The notes: a model not told the origin generated them from the letters alone. Positions 45,067-54,026 are shown, counted from the stretch's first letter. The stretch is DNA of 64,000 bases from Candidatus Bathyarchaeota archaeon (GCA_026014585.1 JAOZIA010000024.1:186001-250000); one strand, 5' to 3'. Numbers and translations are program-made.

Positions 45067-45927
45067 TTGTCAGAAGTAGGTTCAATCCTAATCCCTCTTT
45101 TTGCTTTAGTATTCGTAGTTGGCAGCATGCTGGCTATGGGGTTGAGTCTTACCATTCAAATGATAGCTAAGCCCTTAAAAAAAGTAAAAACTGTAGCTTT
45201 TGCTTTGTTCGCTAACTTTGTTGTCATGCCTCTAGTCACGATTGGTGTGCTCTCTGTTTTGCCCTTGCAAGAGGATATTCAAATTGCCTTCTATATTTTG
45301 GCTTTAGCTGCTGGAGCCCCGTTTCTTCCAAAACTGGCACAGTTCGCAAAAGCAGACATTGCATTTGCCGTTGGATTAATGACGCTTCTCATGGTGGCCA
45401 CAGTGATTATTTTACCAATATTTTTGCCCTTGATGCTTTCTGGCATAACAATAAACCCCTGGGATATCGTTCGTCCTTTGCTGTTTCTTTTGCTTCTCCC
45501 CCTTGGAATTGGTCTATTAGTCCGACAACGCTATGAAGAATTCGCCAAACACACAGCTAAACTTCTAAACTCGGTAACAACTGTTAGCTTACTGGCGCTG
45601 CTTTTCCTCTTCTTCATTGCATACTGGGACGCAATCATCAGCACATTTGGAACAGGCGCAATTGCCTTCTCCATCTTTTTTATTGCTTTTGCACTGGTTG
45701 CGGGTTACCTAATCAGCCCAAAAGAGACAGGCATAAGACGGGTATCCAGTTTGGGTACTGCTCAACGTAATATTTCAGTGGGCATTCTTGTTGCTGCAGT
45801 AAACTTTGCAGACCAACCTTTGGTGGGCGTCACGGTGTTAATTGTCTCCTTAGTCGGGCTAGTTTTCTTGATGGTTACCGCGGGAGAGTGGGGCAGAAAA
45901 AGTCAAAAAGAAAAACAATCAGGCTAA
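45067..45927 (+). CDS. Bile acid:sodium symporter (BASS) family transporter
   Basis: 286 aa, about nine hydrophobic helices: GSMLAMGLSLTIQMIAKPL at the N-terminus, AAGAPFLPKLAQFAKAD, and the C-terminal SSLGTAQRNISVGILVAAVNF, which fit the BASS/SBF superfamily of Na+-coupled organic anion importers. Position directly after a sulfatase suggests uptake of a sulfated or desulfated organic acid; this is inference. TTG start. Confidence 0.8.
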   Translation: MSEVGSILIPLFALVFVVGSMLAMGLSLTIQMIAKPLKKVKTVAFALFANFVVMPLVTIGVLSVLPLQEDIQIAFYILALAAGAPFLPKLAQFAKADIAFAVGLMTLLMVATVIILPIFLPLMLSGITINPWDIVRPLLFLLLLPLGIGLLVRQRYEEFAKHTAKLLNSVTTVSLLALLFLFFIAYWDAIISTFGTGAIAFSIFFIAFALVAGYLISPKETGIRRVSSLGTAQRNISVGILVAAVNFADQPLVGVTVLIVSLVGLVFLMVTAGEWGRKSQKEKQSG

Positions 45928-45948
45928 ACATAAAAAGAGAGCTGACTT

Positions 45949-46320
45949 TTGAGTTTTCTAAGTACAGCAGAGGATGTTTTTTCAAACGTTGCTTCTTGGC
46001 TGAAGTTAGCCGCGGAGATTTCAAGCGTTGTCCTAATCGGGATAGGTTTAGTGGTTAGCATTTATTTTTTGATACAGCTACTTTTCTCAAAACAAAAAAA
46101 GAAGCAGTATCTCAAGCTGCGGTTGAATCTTGGACGTTTTCTTGTCTTAGCCTTGGAGCTTCAATTAGCCGCTGATATCATTGGAACCGCCATTGCTCCA
46201 AGTGTGGAACAGATTGGACAACTTGCCGCGATAGCTTTGATTAGAACATTTCTTAACTACTTCCTTAACCGAGAAATTCAAACGGAAGAAAAAGAGAGCA
46301 CTGAACAAGAAAGCCGCTAA
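45949..46320 (+). CDS. DUF1622-family membrane protein
   Basis: 123 aa with two or three helices: ISSVVLIGIGLVVSIYFLIQLL, LNLGRFLVLALELQLAADIIGTAI (family-typical) and QIGQLAAIALIRTFLNYFLNREI, with a charged C-tail. DUF1622 proteins are small membrane proteins of unknown role. TTG start at 45949, 21 bases after the transporter, so it completes the sulfatase-transporter operon. Confidence 0.8.
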   Translation: MSFLSTAEDVFSNVASWLKLAAEISSVVLIGIGLVVSIYFLIQLLFSKQKKKQYLKLRLNLGRFLVLALELQLAADIIGTAIAPSVEQIGQLAAIALIRTFLNYFLNREIQTEEKESTEQESR

Positions 46321-46448
46321 TTGTTTGAGTTTAAAAACAGTCAGAAACGGTTAAGTTCACCGGTTTTCTGTTGTGACATTTTGCGCCCACACAATTTAAT
46401 ATCTCCAAAAAAACCTCTAAACTGGTGCTTTTAATAGGAGGGATACTT

Positions 46449-46727
46449 GTGGCAGACGCTTTAGCCTTCTGGAAAGATACAAACACAAAACAAACCATAG
46501 TAAATTACATCTCAAAGGTAACTGACCCACAAAGCAGCCACTTTGTTCCACTACAAGATAGAACGCCATTTTCGATAACGACGGCAAATTGTGGACCGAG
46601 TGGTTCAGCATGACGATGAAAAACATGAATATGCCTATAGTGCAGGTACAGAAAAAGAAAAACTGCTGCGAGTGAACATGGCTGGGTTAAGATAAGTATG
46701 AAAAATGACTGGAAAACAATTTTCTAG
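46449..46727 (+). pseudogene. HAD-family acid phosphatase, internally deleted and frameshifted
   Basis: GTG 46449 opens VADALAFWKDTNTKQTIVNY, then after LQDR a frameshift leads to AIFDNDGKLWTEW, the HAD motif I of this family (FDNDGTLW). This joins directly to VQHDDEKHEYAYSAG in the same region and, after a stop, MKNDWKTIF and TAG at 46725-46727, which match the conserved C-terminus (HxDAxREYAYD, MKxDWKxIF). Some 200 central residues are missing. GGAGG at 46437-46441 still precedes the start. The intact family dephosphorylates unknown small substrates. Confidence 0.78.
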
Positions 46728-46821
46728 ATGCCTGCTCGTTTCTGGAATGTTAAATCTTTTGAAGTTGAACTGAGCAAAGAATAGGTGAGTCTAAATCAGC
46801 TACGACTTAACAACAATTGAT

Positions 46822-47490
46822 TTGATTGCAGCGTCTACAAACGCTTTTGCTGGTGCTCTTTTAGCTAGGCGTCCAGATCATTACAAGGGCTATACGCGTA
46901 TTGGAATTGTGCTTCTTGCCGTAATTGCAGGTATCGGCGGAGGGGTTGTTAGAGATATTATCTTAAATCAAGTGCCTGCGGCGTTTACCAATCCTCTCTA
47001 TGTAATTTTATGCACCATAATGGGGGTTTTGGCGCTGACAATATCTTATAGAGCGGGACGAAAAACCTACAGGAAACGGAGCGAGGAAGGAAATAATGTC
47101 AAGGAAGGTGCCCTAAATTATATGGCTACTTTTTCGTTACCTTGGTATGCGGCTGTAGGCGTAGATAAAGCTCTTACTGCTGGAGTACCCGTATTTCCCG
47201 CAATCATAATCGGAATCATTGGACCCACGACTGGTCGGTTTATCGTTGACCTCACGTCAGGAGTGACCCCTAAACATTTCGTCAAAGGAGAATTCTTCGT
47301 TACGACAGCAATCCTAACAAGTATCATTTATTACTTACTTTACGTCGCAGGATTATCTATTTGGCCAGCAACGTTAATTTCGGTGGCTTTTGGGTTCACT
47401 TTCCGTACAATTACATGGAGAAAAGGCTGGGAAGAAAAAGAACCCTGGGAACCAAAAAGCAGCTTGAAGGTTGCAAAACCTAAAGTTTAG
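46822..47490 (+). CDS. TRIC/UPF0126-type cation channel-like protein
   Basis: 222 aa with about seven hydrophobic helices in two repeats: GALLARRPDHYKGYTRIGIVLLAVIAGIGGGVVRDIIL in outline, then FPAIIIGIIGPTTGRFIVDLTSG. The GGGVVRD and matching second-repeat motif are typical of prokaryotic TRIC channels (K+/Na+ permeable trimers). The start is uncertain: TTG 46822 gives a first helix shorter than usual, and upstream in-frame codons to the stop at 46792 offer no standard start. Confidence 0.78.
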   Translation: MIAASTNAFAGALLARRPDHYKGYTRIGIVLLAVIAGIGGGVVRDIILNQVPAAFTNPLYVILCTIMGVLALTISYRAGRKTYRKRSEEGNNVKEGALNYMATFSLPWYAAVGVDKALTAGVPVFPAIIIGIIGPTTGRFIVDLTSGVTPKHFVKGEFFVTTAILTSIIYYLLYVAGLSIWPATLISVAFGFTFRTITWRKGWEEKEPWEPKSSLKVAKPKV

Positions 47491-47588
47491 AAGATTAGTA
47501 TACCTACATGATTACAACATACGCTTTTATTTGCTATAAACAAGTTTAAAGTTAAGAATTTTACCCCTGCCTCTTTTGCAGGTTACTG

Positions 47589-48896
47589 CTAAGTATTTTC
47601 ATGGGAACTAGAAGTATGTGCAGTTGGGGTTTTTTCCTGCAAACTTTGTGCTCTTTGCATCATGTATTTTTTCAAATATCGCGACAGCAAAAACCCCGTG
47701 ATTGAAGCTATAGTGATTGTGGGAATCAAATTAATCTGAGACATTAATGAGACCAGAAGAATAACTGAAATGGGCAAGGGAAAAAGCGCACTTGCAATGG
47801 CTGCCATGCCTGCGGTGACTGCAACTCCCTGCGGAATGAACGGTAACACTTGAGTAATAGCTAAACCCATTGTGCCTCCCATGAAAAGATATGGGAAAAC
47901 GGGTCCTCCTTTGAAGACTGTGTTAAAAGAAAGCGCTGTAACTATGGATTTACCGAACATAAGAAGCAATAAGAACCCAAAACTATAGGCACTGCTTTGG
48001 AATAGTATAGAAATTATTTCGTTTTGCCCTGAATAGAGCAACAGCGGAACAAATGAGCCAATAAATCCTACGGTTAAGCCGCCGATTAAGCCTCGTTTAA
48101 TTGGGCTACTTTCAAATCGTATAAACACATGTTTATGCAGTTTAACGTACAACCACTGATGGTACGCACCAAAAAATCCGCCGATTACACCGATTAAAAG
48201 AGCCCATAAGAGGTCAATGAATAAGGGTGAAGCGTATGGCGGGAAAATCAAAATTCCAGATATGGAAACGTTGAAAACATGATAGTAAACTAAGAAACCC
48301 ACAGTGGCTGAAATTAAACCGGGAACAAGCAGTTCTACATAGGGTATGCCTTGGATAAACAGGTATTCCATGGCTACGAAGGCACCTATAAGTGGGCTTC
48401 CAAAGAAGGAACCGAAACTACCTGCCACGCCACAGTAAGTCACAAAAATCACTGCATTAGTTCGGATTTTAAGTTTATCAGCAAGCAGCGTAGATGCGCC
48501 TCCGCCTAAATCTGCCAGCCCTCCCTCTGGACCAATTGAAGCACCTGCCCATAGAGAAAGAATACATTGTGTTATTATGCTTGGCAAGTGACGGTAATTG
48601 AGGCGTCCTTTGGTTTCAGAAAACTCCTTTTGGGTCGAGCCGAGATGGATGTGTTCTCCCGCATATTTGATTGTTAAGCCTATCAATACTCCGCCTATTG
48701 TCAGCAAGATTAGTGGCCAAAACAGGGCATAAGGTGTGCCTTCAAAGGGAGCTTCAAAAAATGATTCCCCCCAACCTGCTAAGAACAAGTAACCTATTGT
48801 TAGTAGGCTTGCTAGGGCACCTATGCCGGCGGCTAAAATCAATACTTTAAACAGATAGAGTCCTGAAGCAAAAATAGAATTTTTGTCACTTGCCAA
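47589..48896 (-). CDS. ClC-type chloride channel/transporter
   Basis: 435 aa with about ten hydrophobic helices. Selectivity motif GASIGPEGGLADLGGG corresponds to GxxxGxEGP in ClC proteins, with FGSFFGSPLIGAFVAMEY and the later GGPVFPYLFMGGTMG. The gating Glu (in PEGG) is kept. No C-terminal CBS pair. Whether it is a channel or a Cl-/H+ exchanger cannot be told. A 67-codon gene ends directly before its start. Confidence 0.88.
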   Translation of the reverse strand: MASDKNSIFASGLYLFKVLILAAGIGALASLLTIGYLFLAGWGESFFEAPFEGTPYALFWPLILLTIGGVLIGLTIKYAGEHIHLGSTQKEFSETKGRLNYRHLPSIITQCILSLWAGASIGPEGGLADLGGGASTLLADKLKIRTNAVIFVTYCGVAGSFGSFFGSPLIGAFVAMEYLFIQGIPYVELLVPGLISATVGFLVYYHVFNVSISGILIFPPYASPLFIDLLWALLIGVIGGFFGAYHQWLYVKLHKHVFIRFESSPIKRGLIGGLTVGFIGSFVPLLLYSGQNEIISILFQSSAYSFGFLLLLMFGKSIVTALSFNTVFKGGPVFPYLFMGGTMGLAITQVLPFIPQGVAVTAGMAAIASALFPLPISVILLVSLMSQINLIPTITIASITGFLLSRYLKKYMMQRAQSLQEKTPTAHTSSSHENT

Positions 48897-48897
48897 T

Positions 48898-49101
48898 TTA
48901 TGAACCCAAAAAATTAGTGATGCCTAAAAGTAGGAGCATTGTTTCTTGTTGATAAGACTTTGTTATTGTTAATGTGTAGTCATTATTTTCATCTGAACTT
49001 AAGTGAATGTGTTTATCTTGGATGGTTATCTTAGATGGGATGGTTTCCTTAAGGTTTAAAAACGCCTTTCTCTTCTTCTCTAAAAGGGAATATTTGCCCA
49101 T
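48898..49101 (-). CDS. hypothetical 67-aa protein upstream of ClC gene
   Basis: Small, charged N-terminus (MGKYSLLEKKRKAFLNL), a beta-like middle (SKITIQDKHIHLSSDENNDYTLTITKS) and a short hydrophobic end (ETMLLLLGITNFLG). No family is recognised. It ends one base before the ClC start on the same strand, so co-translation is plausible. Start lies 9 bases from the divergent channel gene frame. Confidence 0.45.
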   Translation of the reverse strand: MGKYSLLEKKRKAFLNLKETIPSKITIQDKHIHLSSDENNDYTLTITKSYQQETMLLLLGITNFLGS

Positions 49102-49133
49102 TTTCTGTCTTGTCTAATTTTTTGGCGGTAAGT

Positions 49134-49853
49134 ATGTCAAAGAATTTTTCGTGGGTTGAACTTCAAAGTTGGCTTCTTGGGTCACGATATTTAATTGTAA
49201 CCTTGTCAATAATGAGTTTTCTAATTATCCTCCCCTACACTTTTACCCAGTATGTTTATTTCGGACGCATCGTGCTTGCTTTTTGGCTTGCTCTTATATT
49301 AGTTGCTCTTAGCCTTTCAGTTTACCGTATAAAGATAGGCGGAAAGATTGGGTTACTATTAATAGCTGTAAATTTAGCTGCGACTATTCTTAATTTGAGT
49401 CTTGGGAGTTACCCGATTGCGGTGATAAACAGACTTCTGAATTTTATCACTTTTTCTTTTGTATCAATAATCATTTTTGTTGATTTAGCGACGGTTTATG
49501 TTGAAAAGCGCGGGAGATCCGATTACGTCTGGGGCGGCATCGCTATTTACCTATTAATCGGATTAACGTGGGGTGCCCTGTATAATTTAGTGGAATTGGT
49601 TACGCCGGGGTCATTTTTAGGTCCAGAATCTTTAGGCACCATAGAGTTTCCACTTTTTGTCTACTTTAGCTACTATGTGTTGACCACCGTTGGCGGTGTT
49701 TTAACTCCTATCACTTTGCAGGCTCAATCTTTGGTTATGATAGAACCAATAGTTGGAACTCTGTACGTTGCCATATTAGTTGCTCGACTTGTTAACCATA
49801 TATCTGCCAGAAAACAAGCAAAACCAGACAGTTCCGAGCAGTCTACAAAATAG
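49134..49853 (+). CDS. Ion-channel-like membrane protein with altered pore motif
   Basis: 239 aa, six hydrophobic helices in the arrangement of the two-TM-pore K+ channel family. The pore region reads FSYYVLTTVGGVLTPITLQA (about residues 178-197), where K+ channels have TTVGYGDITP; the YGD of the selectivity filter is replaced by GVL. The rest (SLVMIEPIVGTLYVAILVARLVNHI) matches related channels. It may be non-selective, a dead channel, or a different transporter. ATG 49134 with GGCGGT upstream is preferred over TTG 49110. Confidence 0.72.
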   Translation: MSKNFSWVELQSWLLGSRYLIVTLSIMSFLIILPYTFTQYVYFGRIVLAFWLALILVALSLSVYRIKIGGKIGLLLIAVNLAATILNLSLGSYPIAVINRLLNFITFSFVSIIIFVDLATVYVEKRGRSDYVWGGIAIYLLIGLTWGALYNLVELVTPGSFLGPESLGTIEFPLFVYFSYYVLTTVGGVLTPITLQAQSLVMIEPIVGTLYVAILVARLVNHISARKQAKPDSSEQSTK

Positions 49854-49973
49854 CGTTCGTCAGAAACCCTGATTCTGTAATATTGTATTAAGTGTACTTT
49901 TTGGATATAAATTGATAAAATCAGAATTGCTCTTAAATAAAAAAGGAAGAGAAAAAAAGTTTTTTTTAAAGGT

Positions 49974-50393
49974 TTAAGCCGGGATTACTGTTTCCTTCGC
50001 AGGTTTGGTTTCAACAATCCGCGTTATTTTATTTACCACTTGGTTTTCAACATCAAAGTTCCAGACCATCTCAGGTATGTTAATGAGAAGGAACAAGCCG
50101 CCAGTCATAACTGCCTCAACAGCGGTCACTGCTAAGTTCTGTATCCATTTCCCGATACCCACTTGAACTTCAAAATCGTTTGGTTCGCCTTCAATAAGAA
50201 TAGTGATTGCTCGCGTTGCTGTTAGTATATCTCTAAGTAGGTCTTCTTTTTTGGCTTGAATTACATAGCCTTTTGATGTGCTGGCAATTTGAGTCTGGAA
50301 ATCGTCACGCTGCAAGGATGCTTCTATTTTACTCGATAACTCATTTAGGTCCCAATTCCTGTTTACAAAACGTAGTGTTTTTACAGATACCAT
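49974..50393 (-). CDS. hypothetical protein with membrane-associated C-terminal half
   Basis: 139 aa. N-terminal half is soluble (VKTLRFVNRNWDLNELSSKIEASLQ, a strand-helix start, then YVIQAKKEDLLRDILTATRAITILIEGEPNDFEVQVGIG in outline), followed by a helical hydrophobic region (LAVTAVEAVMTGGLFLLINIPEMVW) and a tail. It resembles archaeal proteins of unknown function that begin with the same RFVNRNWD-type strand. ATG 50393 is chosen over GTG 50408. An inverted repeat at 50449-50527 lies in its upstream region. Confidence 0.6.
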   Translation of the reverse strand: MVSVKTLRFVNRNWDLNELSSKIEASLQRDDFQTQIASTSKGYVIQAKKEDLLRDILTATRAITILIEGEPNDFEVQVGIGKWIQNLAVTAVEAVMTGGLFLLINIPEMVWNFDVENQVVNKITRIVETKPAKETVIPA

Positions 50394-50448
50394 ATAAAAA
50401 ATCACCAAAAAATATCTCCGAGTAAAAAGATTTAAGGATTTGTGGATA

Positions 50449-50527
50449 CGCTAAGTGGCAACAATAAACGAAAATCTCGTTTTAAATTTACCACGCCACT
50501 GTTAAAACAATCCGATTACACTTAGCG
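50449..50527. promoter_or_regulatory. widely spaced perfect inverted repeat
   Basis: CGCTAAGTG at 50449-50457 and CACTTAGCG at 50519-50527 are exact inverted 9-mers 61 bases apart, in the divergent region between a hypothetical gene and a sulfatase gene. Spacing is near six helical turns, which could suit a looping regulator or a cruciform. No binding protein is known. Confidence 0.5.
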
Positions 50528-50673
50528 GGCCATATTGCTGTCTGATTGCGAATAGTTTGGGATACACGTTAGTTGGCGGAATAGATTGGTGTTGTGTCAA
50601 AGTAATCACAAACTAATAAGTAAAAGATTACGTTGATTCAAAATGTTTTTCTTGCGTTTTTTGAGGTGTTTAT

Positions 50674-52158
50674 ATGAGTCAAAATAAGAAACCTAATATT
50701 CTTGTAATGTGGGGCGACGACATAGGCTGGTGGAACATCAGCTACAACAACAAAGGCCAAATGGGCTACCGCACACCAAACATCGACCGCATAGCAAATG
50801 AAGGAATCTCTTTCACCGATTATTACGGGCAACAAAGCTGCACCGCTGGTCGCGCCGCATTCATTACAGGCCAAAACCCTATTAGAACAGGCTTAACAAA
50901 AGTTGGCATGCCCGGGGCTAACTTAGGGTTACAATCTGAAGATCCAACAATCGCTGATTTGCTCAAACCCTTAGGCTATGCCACAGGTCAATTCGGCAAA
51001 AACCACTTAGGTGACAGAGATGAATTTTTGCCCACAAATCACGGGTTTGACGAGTTTTTCGGCAACTTGTATCATTTAAATGCAGAGGAAGAACCTGAAG
51101 ACCCCGATTATCCCAAAGACCCTGAATTTAGAAAGAAGTTTGGCCCTCGTGGGGTTATTCATAGTTTTGCTGGTGGCAAAATTGAAGATACAGGACCCTT
51201 AACCAAGAAAAGAATGGAGACAATTGACGATGAAATAACTGAAAATGCAATAAGGTATATTGAAGATAACGGCAAGTCGGGTAAACCGTTTTTTGTGTGG
51301 TATAACACTACAGCGATGCATTTCAGAACACATCCAGCCCCTAAGCATCTTGGAAAAAGTGGCAAAGGCGGCTTCTACAACGATGTAATGGTTGCTCACG
51401 ATGAAAACATCGGTAAACTCCTTAGCAAACTCGACGAACTCGGTATCGCAGATGACACTATCGTTATGTATTCTACGGATAATGGCCCACACTATAACGC
51501 TTGGCCAGATGGTGCAATAACGCCATTTAGGAGCGAGAAAAACACGAATTGGGAGGGTGCTTGGCGGGTTCCAACATTTGCTCGCTGGCCTAACAAATTC
51601 CCGGCAGGTCTGGTTCTTAATGGTATTGTTTCTCATCAAGATTGGCTTCCGACGCTTTTAGCAGCTGCAGGCGAGCCGAACATAAAAGAAAAACTATTGC
51701 AAGGGCATACTGCAGGTGTAAAGAATTTCAAAGTACACCTCGACGGGCACAACATGCTGCCTTACTTTATGGGGCAAGAAAAAGACAGCCCACGCCAATC
51801 CTTCTTCTACATAAATGATGACGGGCAACTTGTAGCTCTTAGGTACAATGATTGGAAGCTTGTTTTCTTGGAACAGAGAGCTAAAACAATGGCGTTGTGG
51901 GGTGAACCTTTCGTATCCCTGCGTATTCCAAAAATGTTTAATTTACGCAGAGACCCATTCGAACGCGCTGACCTTAACTCGAACACATATTGGGACTGGC
52001 TTATTGAACACGCATTCTTACTAATTCCTGCCCAAGCTTTTGTTGCAGAACAAATCCAATCTTTAAAAGAGTTCCCACCACGTCAAAAGCCTTCCTCATT
52101 CAATCTTGATCGCGTGATGGAACACCTACAAGATGCAGCAGGTGCTGGCCAACATTAA
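50674..52158 (+). CDS. Arylsulfatase, second copy
   Basis: 494 aa, alkaline-phosphatase-fold sulfatase. MWGDDIGWWN holds the metal Asp pair (residues 15-16); the formylglycine motif is CTAGRAAFITGQ with Cys at residue 56 in the CxAxR form; GKNHLGDRDEF, TAMHFRTHP and YSTDNGPHYNAWP give the other active-site residues. No signal peptide. Followed 68 bases downstream by an anaerobic sulfatase maturase, which would convert Cys 56 to formylglycine without oxygen. Distant from the 783-aa enzyme, so substrates likely differ. Confidence 0.93.
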   Translation: MSQNKKPNILVMWGDDIGWWNISYNNKGQMGYRTPNIDRIANEGISFTDYYGQQSCTAGRAAFITGQNPIRTGLTKVGMPGANLGLQSEDPTIADLLKPLGYATGQFGKNHLGDRDEFLPTNHGFDEFFGNLYHLNAEEEPEDPDYPKDPEFRKKFGPRGVIHSFAGGKIEDTGPLTKKRMETIDDEITENAIRYIEDNGKSGKPFFVWYNTTAMHFRTHPAPKHLGKSGKGGFYNDVMVAHDENIGKLLSKLDELGIADDTIVMYSTDNGPHYNAWPDGAITPFRSEKNTNWEGAWRVPTFARWPNKFPAGLVLNGIVSHQDWLPTLLAAAGEPNIKEKLLQGHTAGVKNFKVHLDGHNMLPYFMGQEKDSPRQSFFYINDDGQLVALRYNDWKLVFLEQRAKTMALWGEPFVSLRIPKMFNLRRDPFERADLNSNTYWDWLIEHAFLLIPAQAFVAEQIQSLKEFPPRQKPSSFNLDRVMEHLQDAAGAGQH

Positions 52159-52226
52159 CAATCACACTAAGTAGTGATAGTTCAGCACCTTCTTTTCTTT
52201 TTAACAGTAATTGAGATTCGATAGAT

Positions 52227-53432
52227 GTGAACAAAAAAGAGCAGAAAATTCAAGCTTTTCATGTAATGGCTAAACCTACAGGCTCCAGATGTAATTTGAA
52301 TTGTGCCTATTGTTTTTACTTAAAAAAGAAACAGCTCTATCCGAAGAGTAATTTTCAAATGTCAGAGGAAATTATGGAAAAGTACATCCGACAAACCCTT
52401 CAAGCCCACAACTCACCCAGCGTAACCATTGCTTGGCAGGGTGGTGAACCAACGCTGATGGGTTTAGACTTTTTCCGCCACGCCACTAATGTGATAAAAC
52501 AAAATGTTCGTCCAGGCGTAACAGTTGAGAATACTTTGCAAACCAACGGTGTTTTGATTGATGATGAATGGTGCAAGTTTTTGCATGACAACCATTTTTT
52601 GGTAGGTTTAAGCAGTGATGGCCCAAAACAAATGCATGATGCTTATCGAAAAGACAAAACAGGGCGTTCAGTTTTTGATAAGGTGATACACAGTGCTCAT
52701 CTTATGCAGAGATATAATGTTGAATTTAACATTCTTTGCACAGTAAATGCCGTGAACAGTCAGCATCCCCTTGAAGTTTACCGGTTTTTCCGTGATGAAC
52801 TAAAAACGCCTTATCTGCAGTTTATCCCCATTGTTGAGCGAGATAACGAAACAGGAAATCAAGAAGGCAACTGTATCACTGAACGTTCAGTGAATCCAAA
52901 GCAGTATGGAAAGTTTTTGATTGAAGTCTTTGATGAATGGGTTACTAATGATGTGGGTAAGATGTTTGTTTTGTTTTTCGATGGAGTATTAGCTTCCTAT
53001 GTTAGGGGGTACTCGTCTCTTTGCATATTGAGCCCTAAATGTGGGGAAGGTGTTGTTCTTGAACATAACGGCGATGTTTATAGTTGCGACCATTTTGTGG
53101 AACCAAACTACTTTTTAGGAAACATTTCAAACACTTCCATAGCCGACCTTGTTTTTAGTCAAAGGCAAAGAGATTTTGGGGATTATAAATGGAAAACTCT
53201 GCCTCGTTACTGCCGAGAATGCGAGTTCTTGTTTACTTGTTATGGTGAATGCCCAAAAAATCGGGTTCTTAAAACGCCTGACGGCGAAGAAAACTTAAAT
53301 TGGCTATGTGAAGGCTTGAAAGCATTTTTTGTCCATACAAAAGAGCCCATGCAGATGATGGCAAACTTGTTGCTTAGAGGTCGACCTGCTTCAGATATAA
53401 TGCAAATCTGGCATGAAAAAACAGTTCAATAA
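52227..53432 (+). CDS. Anaerobic sulfatase-maturating enzyme (radical SAM, SPASM)
   Basis: 401 aa. Radical SAM cluster motif CNLNCAYCF with cysteines at residues 22, 26 and 29, followed by WQGGEPTLMGLDFF, LQTNGVLIDDEW and a C-terminal SPASM domain (CGEGVVLEHNGDVYSCDHFV, CRECEFLFTCYGECPKNR) that binds two more 4Fe-4S clusters. This is the anSME architecture that oxidises a Cys or Ser in sulfatases to formylglycine. GTG start. It sits behind the 494-aa sulfatase and may serve the 783-aa one as well. Oxygen-sensitive, so the cell is an anaerobe. Confidence 0.92.
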   Translation: MNKKEQKIQAFHVMAKPTGSRCNLNCAYCFYLKKKQLYPKSNFQMSEEIMEKYIRQTLQAHNSPSVTIAWQGGEPTLMGLDFFRHATNVIKQNVRPGVTVENTLQTNGVLIDDEWCKFLHDNHFLVGLSSDGPKQMHDAYRKDKTGRSVFDKVIHSAHLMQRYNVEFNILCTVNAVNSQHPLEVYRFFRDELKTPYLQFIPIVERDNETGNQEGNCITERSVNPKQYGKFLIEVFDEWVTNDVGKMFVLFFDGVLASYVRGYSSLCILSPKCGEGVVLEHNGDVYSCDHFVEPNYFLGNISNTSIADLVFSQRQRDFGDYKWKTLPRYCRECEFLFTCYGECPKNRVLKTPDGEENLNWLCEGLKAFFVHTKEPMQMMANLLLRGRPASDIMQIWHEKTVQ

Positions 53433-53437
53433 ATTAA

Positions 53438-53809
53438 TTATGTGTTTGGCACGAGAATATCTTTGAAATAGTGGCTTACAAGTTCTGCCTCAGACATTAC
53501 TTCTATTTCTTTTTTATGAATCAATTTGCGTATTGATCTTGTTTTTCTTACTTTTCGATATGATGAAAAACTCATGTAAGTGCCAAAAACGGTAAGGCAT
53601 GTCAAAAAGACAAAAAAGATAATTTCAAATTGAGATGTCTCGGGAAAATAGCTAAATGCGTACGATAAAGTTGCTGCGGCTGAAGGAGCAATTACGGCAA
53701 GTGATAACCCCGTGCGTAATTGAGAGAGTTGAGTTCTTTCTATAGCTAGATAGTTCCTTTCTGCTGCAAGCAGTGTACGTATAAGCGCTAAACGTGTGTT
53801 ATCATTCAA
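53438..53809 (-). CDS. DUF202-family membrane protein
   Basis: 123 aa: LLAAERNYLAIERTQLSQLRTGLSLAV in outline is the DUF202/YidH motif (AERTYLAWxRT), followed by three hydrophobic helices (LSLAVIAPSAAATLSYAF, IIFFVFLTCLTVFGTYMSF) and a charged tail. Function unknown. It converges on the maturase with a 5-base gap. Region 53810-54026 contains the TATA-like ACAATATAATTTT for the next gene. Confidence 0.78.
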   Translation of the reverse strand: MNDNTRLALIRTLLAAERNYLAIERTQLSQLRTGLSLAVIAPSAAATLSYAFSYFPETSQFEIIFFVFLTCLTVFGTYMSFSSYRKVRKTRSIRKLIHKKEIEVMSEAELVSHYFKDILVPNT

Positions 53810-54026
53810 AAAAATCCCCTTTATGTATTATACTATTTGAGGTATATCTTCTTTTTTGCATAAGAATTAGGAAGTAAGTGACTTAGTCACCCCTAATGCA
53901 GAAAAACATCAACCGAAAACTCTTTTGGGAAAAAAACAGGCAGAACCCCGCTCGATTGTACCCTCGGCAAAACAATATAATTTTGGATGAGAATAAGTAA
54001 TACAAAGTTTTAGGTGGTGAAATTTT

